Positions 17,533 to 23,965 of a stretch of DNA of 64,000 nt are shown one piece after another. The stretch comes from JACPFV01 sp038043245 (GTDB lineage: Bacteria > Pseudomonadota > Gammaproteobacteria > Nevskiales > Nevskiaceae): positions 186,001 to 250,000 of the forward strand of contig JBBTCH010000003.1 in assembly GCA_038043245.1 (NCBI GenBank), in the 5' to 3' direction. Position 1 is the first letter of the stretch; every line of letters begins with the position of its first letter. The notes beneath the pieces were generated by a model. The model did no database searches. It had not been told where the DNA came from and was given only the letters and a program-made list of their open reading frames with translations. Made by a program: the position numbers and the translations under genes.

Positions 17533-18033
17533 TTAACTCAGTGCCTTCAGCGCGGCTTCGTAATTGGGTTCGTTGGCGATCTCGCTGACCAGTTCGGTGT
17601 GGGTAACCTTGTTGTTCTCGTCGAGCACGACCACGGCGCGCGCGGTGAGGCCGACCAGCGGGCCGCTTTCCAGTGCGACGCCATAAGTCTTGGCAAAAGC
17701 GGGTGCGCGGAAGGTCGAGAGCGTCACCACATTCTTCAGGCCTTCGGCGGCGCAGAAGCGCGACATCGCGAACGGCAGATCGGCGGCGATGCACAGCACC
17801 ACCGTATTGGCGAGGCCACCGGCCTTGGCGTTGAAGGTGCGCGTGGACATGGCGCAGGTCGGCGTGTCGATCGAAGGAAAGATGTTCAGCACTTTCTTCT
17901 TGCCGGCGTAAGTGCTCAGCGAAACGTCCTTGAGGTCGCCGGCGGTGAGCTTGAAGTCCGGTGCGCTGCTGCCTGTGCCGGGCAGGTTGCCGCCGACCTG
18001 GACGGGATTGCCTTTGAGGGTGACTGTGCTCAT
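17533..18033 (-). CDS. tpx: Thiol peroxidase (Tpx-type peroxiredoxin)
   Basis: Reduces hydrogen peroxide and organic peroxides with thioredoxin. At 166 residues (E. coli Tpx is 168) it shows the family start VTLKGNPVQVGG, a peroxidatic cysteine in FPSIDTPTCAMSTRTFN (about Cys60) and a resolving cysteine in SRFCAAEGL (about Cys94). A strong ribosome site (AAGGAG, five bases before the ATG) precedes it. It sits between gcvPA and gcvPB on the same strand, 7 bp before gcvPB, so it is probably part of the glycine-responsive transcript. Thiol peroxidase in a gcv operon is unusual. Confidence 0.93.
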   Translation of the reverse strand: MSTVTLKGNPVQVGGNLPGTGSSAPDFKLTAGDLKDVSLSTYAGKKKVLNIFPSIDTPTCAMSTRTFNAKAGGLANTVVLCIAADLPFAMSRFCAAEGLKNVVTLSTFRAPAFAKTYGVALESGPLVGLTARAVVVLDENNKVTHTELVSEIANEPNYEAALKALS

Positions 18034-18098
18034 TTCGACTCCTTATGTACGTCCTTGTACAAGATCGCGTCATCCATGACGCGGGTTTCGGAAAAAGA

Positions 18099-19454
18099 TC
18101 AGAGCGCCGCGCGCAAAGCCTGCGCGTAGCGTTGAATGTCTTCGTCGGTCTTGGTTTCGGTGGTGCAGACCAGCAGCGCGTGCCCCAACTCCGGGTAATG
18201 CCGCGACAGGTCATAGCCACCGAAAATTCCAGCGGTCGCCAGCTTTTCAAGCACTGGCGCCACCGGCTGGCTCAACTTGAGCGCCACTTCGTGGAAATGC
18301 GCGCCTGAAAAAACTTCCGATACGCTGGCGATCTGCTTCACCGCATCGCGCAGCTTGCGCAGGTTCTGCATGCTCGCGGTCGCGACCTTGGCCAGACCTT
18401 CCGGCCCCAGCAAGGACATATAGATAGTCGCCGCCGTGACCAGCAGGCCTTGGTTGGTGCAGATGTTGGACGTCGCCTTGGCGCGGCGGATGTGTTGCTC
18501 GCGCGCCTGCAGCGTCAGCGTGTAACCCGGTTTGCCGTCGAGGTCCACGGTGCGGCCGACGATGCGGCCCGGCATCTGGCGCACGAATTCCTGCTTGGCG
18601 CAGAGAAAACCGAAGTACGGGCCGCCTGAAGCCAGCGGGGCACCCAGCGGCTGGCCTTCGCCGCAGACGATGTCCGCACCAGACTTGCCCCATTGTCCTG
18701 GCGGTTTGAGCAGGGCGAGGGAAGTGGGATTCACCACCGCCACCGCCAGCGCGCTGTTGGCGTGCGCCCAGTCGGTGAGTGTGTCCACGTCTTCCAGCAC
18801 GCCGAAGAAATTCGGCTGCGGGATCACCACGGCGGTGATGTCGAGACCGGCGAAAGGTTTCAGCGCATCCGCCAGGGTCTTGCCTTCGCGCGGGTCGTAA
18901 TCCAGCGCGGCCTGACGCACGCCCTGCGCATGCGTGGTGGCGTTGACCACTTCGGCGTAAACCAGATTCAACGTCTTGGGCACCAGTACGCGCCCGGACT
19001 TGTTCTTGGGGTTGGCGCGCAACGCCATCAGTAGTGCTTCACCGAGGCTGGAGGCGCCGTCGTACATCGAGGCGTTGCTCACCTGCATGCCGGTGAGCGC
19101 GGTCATCATGCTCTGGAATTCATAGAGCAATTGCAGCGTGCCCTGGCTGGCTTCGGCCTGGTAGGGCGTGTAGGCGGAATAGAACTCGCCGCGCGTGGTG
19201 ATCTCCCACACCGCCGCAGGAATGTGGTGCTCGTAGGCGCCCGCACCGCAAAAATTCAGCAGCGCGCCGTCCTGTTTGGCGCGCGCGCGCATCAGGCGCG
19301 CGGTCTCCATCTCCGGCAAGCCTTCCGGCACTTCGGTCAGTTTCCCGCAGCGCAGGTTCTGCGGAATCTCGTCGAACAGATCTTCGATCGAGCGCGCGCC
19401 GATGCCAGTGAGCATTTCTTTTACATCGGTTTCAGTGTGCGGGATGAACGGCAT
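18099..19454 (-). CDS. gcvPA: Glycine dehydrogenase (decarboxylating) subunit 1
   Basis: The partner of GcvPB in the split P-protein. The 451-residue protein starts MPFIPHTETDVKEML, has the usual SIEDLFDEIP segment, and the conserved FCGAGAYEHHIPAAVWEI and YTPYQAEASQGTLQLLYEFQ motifs of the subunit. It lies between gcvH and tpx in the riboswitch-led operon. A dispersed repeat (19472-19553) separates it from gcvH. Confidence 0.96.
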   Translation of the reverse strand: MPFIPHTETDVKEMLTGIGARSIEDLFDEIPQNLRCGKLTEVPEGLPEMETARLMRARAKQDGALLNFCGAGAYEHHIPAAVWEITTRGEFYSAYTPYQAEASQGTLQLLYEFQSMMTALTGMQVSNASMYDGASSLGEALLMALRANPKNKSGRVLVPKTLNLVYAEVVNATTHAQGVRQAALDYDPREGKTLADALKPFAGLDITAVVIPQPNFFGVLEDVDTLTDWAHANSALAVAVVNPTSLALLKPPGQWGKSGADIVCGEGQPLGAPLASGGPYFGFLCAKQEFVRQMPGRIVGRTVDLDGKPGYTLTLQAREQHIRRAKATSNICTNQGLLVTAATIYMSLLGPEGLAKVATASMQNLRKLRDAVKQIASVSEVFSGAHFHEVALKLSQPVAPVLEKLATAGIFGGYDLSRHYPELGHALLVCTTETKTDEDIQRYAQALRAAL

Positions 19455-19471
19455 TTTGTTTCTCTGTTGTC

Positions 19472-19553
19472 GTCATTCCCGCGAAAGCGGGAATCCAGTG
19501 GCTAAACCTTCTGGATTCCGGCTCGCGCCGCTACGCGCCTTGGCCGGAATGAC
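19472..19553. repeat. Compound palindromic repeat, GTCATTCCCGCG type
   Basis: Two hairpins in series: GTCATTCC-CGCGAAAGCG-GGAATCCAG (19472-19498) and a CTGGATTCCGGC to GCCGGAATGAC arm pair (19511-19553). The outermost GTCATTCC and GGAATGAC are also mutually complementary, so the unit folds as a whole. It lies between gcvH and gcvPA. The repeat type is common in proteobacterial intergenic regions and recurs here at 42498-42589 and, degenerate, at 23989-24015. Confidence 0.8.
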
Positions 19554-19558
19554 GAGGA

Positions 19559-19951
19559 TCATTTGAGTGTTTCGAGAACCTTCTGGTAACCCGCCGCGTC
19601 GAGCAGCGCGTCCACGTCGGCAGCGTTGGCGGGTTTGAGCTTCCACATCCAGCCCGCGCCATACGGATCGCTGTTCAGGGTTTCCGGCGCGTTGGCCAGA
19701 GCCGGATTGCCCTCGATCACTTCACCGGCGATGGGTGCATAGACGTCCGACGCCGCTTTGACCGATTCGACCACCGCGCAGGCTTCGCCCGCGGCGACCT
19801 TGCGGCCCGGCTTGGGGACTTCGACGAACACCAGGTCGCCGAGCGCGCCCTGGGCGTGATCGGTGATGCCGACCAGCAGCGTGCCGTCGGCCTGCTTTTT
19901 GACCCATTCGTGGGACTTCACGTACTTCAGTTCAGCGGGGACTTTGCTCAT
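19559..19951 (-). CDS. gcvH: Glycine cleavage system H protein
   Basis: The lipoyl shuttle protein of the glycine cleavage system. The 130-residue protein has the lipoylation lysine in VVESVKAASDVYAP and the usual LKYVKSHEWV start and GAGWMWKLKP end. The ATG at 19951 is chosen over a GTG at 19957 because AAGGAG lies five bases before it and would be too close to the GTG. Confidence 0.96.
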   Translation of the reverse strand: MSKVPAELKYVKSHEWVKKQADGTLLVGITDHAQGALGDLVFVEVPKPGRKVAAGEACAVVESVKAASDVYAPIAGEVIEGNPALANAPETLNSDPYGAGWMWKLKPANAADVDALLDAAGYQKVLETLK

Positions 19952-19971
19952 ATTCACTCCTTAATTTTCGT

Positions 19972-20027
19972 GTCATTTCGAGCGTAGCGAGAAATCTGAT
20001 CAGAACCCTCGCTGTGCTCGGGATGAC
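19972..20027. repeat. Palindromic repeat, GTCATTTCGAGCGTAGCG type
   Basis: Located between gcvT and gcvH. The ends GTCAT and ATGAC are complementary, with an inner TTTCGAGCGTAGCGAGAAA hairpin and a CCTCGCTGTGCTCGGG hairpin. It is a recognisable dispersed intergenic repeat class and may influence mRNA stability between the two genes (inference). Confidence 0.7.
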
Positions 20028-20028
20028 A

Positions 20029-21111
20029 TCAGACGAGACTCTTGCCATTGCGTGCGAACGGCGGCTTGACGATTTTGCAGGGCAACCATTGGTCGCGGAT
20101 TTCGACTTCGCAAGCGCCATCGGCCTTGGCCTCGACCCGTGCCAGCGCGATGGACTGTTTCATCGTCGGCGCGAATCCGCCGCTGGTGGTTTCGCCGACC
20201 GCGCCGTTGGCGAAACGCAGTTTCATGTGGGCGCGCATGACGCCACGGCCTTCCAGCACGAGGCCAAGACATTTGCGCGGTGGCGCGGCGCGTTGCTTTT
20301 CCAGTGTGGCGCGGCCGATGAAGTCGCGGTCTTTCGGCTCGAACGCCACCGTCCAGGCCAGTCCGCATTCGAGCGGCGAGACCGATTCGTCCATGTCCTG
20401 GCCGTAGAGATTCATTCCGGCTTCAAGGCGCAGCGTGTCGCGCGCGCCGAGGCCGCAGGGCTTGACGCCATCGGCCAGCAGTTTCTGCCAGATCGCGACG
20501 ATTTCCGCGTGCGGCAGGATCAGCTCGTAACCGTCTTCGCCGGTGTAGCCGGTGGTGGCGACAAACCACGGGTCGGAATAGACCGACTCGAAATTTTTCA
20601 GCGTGCTCGCAGCCGTGCGCAGTGATTCGGGCAAATGCTTGAGCACTTTGTCACGGGTCTGCGGACCCTGAACCGCGAGAATGCCGAGGTCGCTGCGACG
20701 TGTGACGGTGAGGTTGTAGGCGTGCGCGTGTTTCTGTATCCACGCCAGGTCTTTTTCAGCGGTGCCTGCATTGACCACGAGGCGGAAGAAATCCTCGCGC
20801 AGGAAATAGATGATGAGATCGTCAATCACGCCAGCCTGCTCGTTGAGCATGCAGGTGTAGAGCGCTTTGCCCGAGATTTTCAATTTGGCGACGTCGTTGG
20901 CGACCAGCTTGCGCAGGAACTCGCGCGTACGCTCGCCATGCAGGTCCACCGCCGCCATGTGCGCGACATCGAACATGCCGCAGCCGGTGCGCACGGCATG
21001 ATGCTCGTCGAGCTGAGATTGGTACTGGATCGGCATGTCCCAGCCGGCGAAGTCCACCAGCTTGGCGGAGAGCTTCTGGTGTTCGGCGTGCAGGGCGGTT
21101 TGTTTCAGCAT
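20029..21111 (-). CDS. gcvT: Aminomethyltransferase (glycine cleavage T protein)
   Basis: Transfers the aminomethyl carbon from GcvH to tetrahydrofolate, releasing ammonia. At 360 residues it matches the usual length. Family segments: VDFAGWDMPIQY, GMFDVAHMAAVDLHG, GYTGEDGYELI and CGLGARDTLRLEAGMNLYGQDMDE. It is the first gene of gcvT-gcvH-gcvPA-tpx-gcvPB and is preceded by a tandem glycine riboswitch. A 10-bp hairpin abuts its ATG, so translation initiation is a likely control point. Confidence 0.96.
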   Translation of the reverse strand: MLKQTALHAEHQKLSAKLVDFAGWDMPIQYQSQLDEHHAVRTGCGMFDVAHMAAVDLHGERTREFLRKLVANDVAKLKISGKALYTCMLNEQAGVIDDLIIYFLREDFFRLVVNAGTAEKDLAWIQKHAHAYNLTVTRRSDLGILAVQGPQTRDKVLKHLPESLRTAASTLKNFESVYSDPWFVATTGYTGEDGYELILPHAEIVAIWQKLLADGVKPCGLGARDTLRLEAGMNLYGQDMDESVSPLECGLAWTVAFEPKDRDFIGRATLEKQRAAPPRKCLGLVLEGRGVMRAHMKLRFANGAVGETTSGGFAPTMKQSIALARVEAKADGACEVEIRDQWLPCKIVKPPFARNGKSLV

Positions 21112-21145
21112 GCGATTTTCGACCTCGAATTGAAACGAAAATCGC
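21112..21145 (-). promoter_or_regulatory. Expression-platform hairpin at the gcvT start
   Basis: On the minus-strand transcript GCGAUUUUCG (21145-21136) pairs perfectly with CGAAAAUCGC (21121-21112), whose last base touches the AUG. The 14-nt loop contains GAGG, the only plausible Shine-Dalgarno. There is no U-tract, so control of ribosome access is more likely than intrinsic termination (inference). Confidence 0.6.
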
Positions 21146-21300
21146 CCCTCTGTCCTTGGTGCCTGAGCGTTGAGCGCCTTCGGCGATCTGCCTTCGCAGA
21201 TACTCTTCAGAGTTTTGTACCGTTACGCTCCATTTACCTGAGCGATTCCGAGCGGATTTGCGCCTTCGGTGCTGCTTTTAAGGGCAGACTCTCGCGTAAC
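21145..21300 (-). ncRNA. Tandem glycine riboswitch upstream of gcvT
   Basis: Read on the minus strand, aptamer I (21295-21237) has GCGAGAG, CACCGAAGGCGCAA and UCGCUCAGG. Aptamer II (21214-21145) has ACUCUGAAGAG, a UCUGC/GCAGA hairpin, CGCCGAAGGCGC, CGCUCAGGCACC and AAGGACAGAGGGG. These are the conserved blocks of the glycine riboswitch class. A P0-type stem is visible: GUUACGC (21300-21294) pairs exactly with GCGUAAC in the linker (21228-21222). Position 33 bp before gcvT fits the known role of sensing glycine to induce its breakdown. Identified by motif reading only, not by covariance search. Confidence 0.93.
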
Positions 21301-21402
21301 GACTGCACTATAACTCGGTGAAGCCGTCCGTGGCGAGGCAATGGCGTACTTCCAACCCCCAGCCCGCACGTCCTGTGCGGGCGTTCGCCGCATGCGGCTC
21401 GC

Positions 21403-21479
21403 CCTGAGCGATTCCGAGCGGATTTGCGCCTTCGGTGCCACCCGTTCGGGTGGTCTCTCGCGCTGCGTTCAGTCGTTAC
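21403..21479 (-). ncRNA. Extra upstream glycine-aptamer copy
   Basis: A third aptamer-like unit on the same strand: GCGAGAG (21461-21455), a CCACCCG-AA-CGGGUGG stem, then a 36-nt block (21438-21403) identical to aptamer I at 21272-21237. The neighbouring P3a-like stem differs in sequence from aptamer I yet still pairs. It lacks its own downstream partner aptamer. The 10-nt GUAACGACUG at 21479-21470 is the exact complement of the segment just 5' of aptamer I (21305-21296). Whether it still binds glycine is unknown. Confidence 0.75.
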
Positions 21480-21562
21480 CATACCAAGCTGGACGGTTGC
21501 AGTTGCTCAGGCTAGTCTGCTTGCAAGAAGCACAAAGCACGCAAGCCTTTGGGGGTATAGCG

Positions 21563-23203
21563 ATGCGCTGGGGTAAAACCACTGCTGTTGTTTCTCTTTT
21601 CGTGTGGATGTGCGCGCCTGTCTTTGCGCAGGAAGTGCCGGGCTTGGGCCCGCCGCCGAAGCCGCTCGAAGTGCCGCCGCCGGCCGAGGTACAGCTCGAG
21701 CGTGCGCCTGCGGAAGCGGCGCCTTCGACGCCCGATGAGCAGGCCGATGTGACCGTCACGGTCACGGCCTTCGAGTTCTACGGAAATCGCCTGTTCGACT
21801 CGTCAACCCTGGCCGCCCAGATTGCGGGTTTTCTGAACAGACCTCTGGCGCTCAAACAGATTTATGAGGCAGCGGATGCGATCGCCGCCTATTACGCCGG
21901 CGAAGGCTACACGCTGAGTTCGGTCAGCGTGCCGCCTCAGACCATCAGCGATGGCGTCATCCGGCTGGATGTCTCCGAAGGCCGCATCGGCGCGGTAGCC
22001 GTAGTCGGCAACAAGCTGTACGAGTCCTCACGCATCCTCGCCGTGCTGGGCGAGGACGTTCGCAAAGGCGCCATCTACCGGGCCAAGAACCTCGAAGCCG
22101 GCATGTCGCGGCTCAACGCACTGCCGGGGTTGAATGCAAAGGCGGTGCTGCGGCCCGGCGCCGAATACGGGCAGAGCAACCTGTTCATCGAGGTCAAGGA
22201 AAAACCGGTCAACGCCGGTCTGACGCTCGACAATTACAACCGCGGTAACCTCGGCCGCTACCGCGCCTCGATCAATGCCCAGCTGAATAATCCGCTTGGA
22301 TTGGGCGATCAGCTGCAGGGGCTTTATCTGGTGTCCGAGGGGGGGCAGCTCAAATATGGTTTTGTCCAGTACGCGGCGCCGACGCGTTACAGCGACATTC
22401 GCCTGCTGGCTTCGTATGGCCGCGCCGAATATAAATTGAGCGGTGCTTTCGCCGGCTTCGAGGGCAGCAGCGTGACTTACCGGGGTGGCCTTGAATTGCC
22501 CTGGTGGCGTGAATCCAAACAGCAACTGAGTTTCAACGCGGCGGTTTCCAATACCAAGACCGATACCAGCTTCGCCGGCACGCCGCTGCCACTTGGGATT
22601 TCCGTCACACTTTTTGACGTGGGCGCCTCCTACAATCGGACCCACGAGAATCAGGGGGTCACGCAGATGTCGTTGACGGCCTCGAGCAATTTCAAGGATT
22701 TTGACCCGGCGGCGCCGGTCAACGAAGCGCAGGCGTTGCGTCTCGAGTTTGATCTCCAACACCTGAAACCTCTGGGTTTCGTCATGCCGGGGCTTGATGT
22801 GTATGCGCGGCTCAATACGGTCTATTCGCCAGACCCGTTGCCGGACGTCAATCCGTTCTCGCTGGGCGGGCCGAACAACGTGCGCGGGTTCCCGGCCGCC
22901 GAGGCGCGTGGCGCGCGTGGGTATTTCGGTAGCACCACCCTGCGCTACAGCGGCCTGCTGGGCCCGGTGCGATCAGCGGTCCGGCTGTTCTTTGATGCCG
23001 GTCAGGCCTTCAACAAGATCGCCGGTGTTGCGGTAGACCAGGAACTGGTCAGTGGCGGCATCGGGCTTGATGCAGCCATGCCGGTGGATGTGATCGCTCT
23101 TTCCGCCAAGCTGGATGCCTCGGTTCCGCTTTCCGGTCCCGATCCCGCCAGTGATGGCGACAAGGGTGTCCGTCTGTTTGCCAGCTTCGCTGCGACGTTC
23201 TGA
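21563..23203 (+). CDS. Two-partner secretion outer-membrane transporter (FhaC/ShlB family), module 1
   Basis: A 546-residue TpsB protein that would export the TpsA exoprotein of this module across the outer membrane. A signal peptide (MRWGKTTAVVSLFVWMCAPVFAQ) leads a Pro-rich linker, two POTRA domains (about residues 55-210: FEFYGNRLFDSSTLAAQI; VVGNKLYESSRIL) and a 16-strand barrel. The lid motif VRGF is in GGPNNVRGFPAAEARG. The start at 21563 is supported by the signal peptide; longer readings run into the riboswitch. FecR- and TpsA-type genes follow within 20 bp each, so it begins a three-gene operon. The gcv leader is divergent, leaving about 80 bp for its promoter unless the two overlap. 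Confidence 0.93.
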   Translation: MRWGKTTAVVSLFVWMCAPVFAQEVPGLGPPPKPLEVPPPAEVQLERAPAEAAPSTPDEQADVTVTVTAFEFYGNRLFDSSTLAAQIAGFLNRPLALKQIYEAADAIAAYYAGEGYTLSSVSVPPQTISDGVIRLDVSEGRIGAVAVVGNKLYESSRILAVLGEDVRKGAIYRAKNLEAGMSRLNALPGLNAKAVLRPGAEYGQSNLFIEVKEKPVNAGLTLDNYNRGNLGRYRASINAQLNNPLGLGDQLQGLYLVSEGGQLKYGFVQYAAPTRYSDIRLLASYGRAEYKLSGAFAGFEGSSVTYRGGLELPWWRESKQQLSFNAAVSNTKTDTSFAGTPLPLGISVTLFDVGASYNRTHENQGVTQMSLTASSNFKDFDPAAPVNEAQALRLEFDLQHLKPLGFVMPGLDVYARLNTVYSPDPLPDVNPFSLGGPNNVRGFPAAEARGARGYFGSTTLRYSGLLGPVRSAVRLFFDAGQAFNKIAGVAVDQELVSGGIGLDAAMPVDVIALSAKLDASVPLSGPDPASDGDKGVRLFASFAATF

Positions 23204-23210
23204 GGCCGCC

Positions 23211-23948
23211 ATGCGCATTCACACCCTGCTCGCTGTCGCCCTGGCCCTGCTGAGCTTTGCAGTTTCCGCCGCGCCGCCCGCTGCCCAGGTTACTTTGCTG
23301 ACTGGCCAGGGTACGGCGACCGCGCCGGGTGGAACCATCCGCATTCTGGCCAAGGGCGCCGACGTTTTTGCGCGTGAGCTGATTTCTTCGGGTCCCAGCA
23401 CCTATCTCAATCTCAAGTTCAGGGATGGCAGTTTCATCATGCTGCGGCCCAACAGCCGGATGCAGATCGAAGCGTTTACCTACGAAACGCCTGAAATTCC
23501 CGCTGCACAACCCGCTGCGGCGCCTGCTGAACCCGCGATCGTGCCCCGGGCCCAGACGCAACAGGCGTATTTCAGTTTGCTCAAGGGCGGATTCCGAGCG
23601 GTGACGGGCCTTATCGGCAAGGCCAACAAAGAGGAATACCGTTTCAACACCCCCATTGCCACCATCGGCATCCGCGGCACCGATTACGTCGTCATTTTGT
23701 GCGACGCGGCCTGCAACAACGACCCGGTGATCGGCGCCAGCCTGCAAGGTGGACAACAGGCGGCGGGGGGGATCGTCGTTGGCACGATTTCGGGCGGCGT
23801 ATTCGTTTCCAGCAGCGGCGGAACCACCGAAGTGAAGGAAAACAAGTACACGATGGTCTTGCCCGACGGCACCACGACGCAATTGCCTTACGAGCCGCGC
23901 CTGCTGCGCGTTGACCCCATACCCAACCCACAAGCCTGCGGCGGCTAG
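23211..23948 (+). CDS. Exported FecR-domain protein, TPS module 1
   Basis: A 245-residue protein with signal peptide (cleavage near SAAP, residue 20), a FecR domain (about 27-90: VTLLTGQGTATAPGG, NLKFRDGSFIMLRPNS) and a second conserved block (115-160: SLLKGGFRAVTGLIGKANK, ATIGIRGTDY). There is no anti-sigma or transmembrane part as in regulatory FecR, so it is probably periplasmic or exported. The mature protein has three cysteines: Cys164 and Cys168 (CDAAC) and Cys243, three residues from the C-terminus. It lies 7 bp after tpsB and 17 bp before tpsA. Its paralogue at 37542 keeps all three cysteines. A tether or assembly role for TpsA is my inference; the function is not established. Confidence 0.85.
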   Translation: MRIHTLLAVALALLSFAVSAAPPAAQVTLLTGQGTATAPGGTIRILAKGADVFARELISSGPSTYLNLKFRDGSFIMLRPNSRMQIEAFTYETPEIPAAQPAAAPAEPAIVPRAQTQQAYFSLLKGGFRAVTGLIGKANKEEYRFNTPIATIGIRGTDYVVILCDAACNNDPVIGASLQGGQQAAGGIVVGTISGGVFVSSSGGTTEVKENKYTMVLPDGTTTQLPYEPRLLRVDPIPNPQACGG

Positions 23949-23965
23949 CAGGCGGGGGAATTGCC

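Noticed and set aside
18067..18082. GCGTCAT-CC-ATGACGC hairpin between tpx and gcvPA as a terminator
   Set aside because: The stem is only 7 bp without a U-tract; it may be a processing site, but there is too little to call a terminator.
21237..21438. 36-bp direct repeat first taken for a mobile repeat
   Set aside because: Read on the minus strand both copies are glycine-aptamer cores with conserved CACCGAAGG and CUCAGG blocks.
21341..21562. N-terminal extension of tpsB1 in the same frame (MAYFQPPART...)
   Set aside because: It runs antisense through the extra glycine aptamer and has no homology features; a clear signal peptide begins at 21563.
23211..23948. FecR1 as an iron-signalling anti-sigma regulator
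   Set aside because: It has a cleavable signal peptide, no N-terminal cytoplasmic domain, and no sigma factor or TonB receptor gene nearby.
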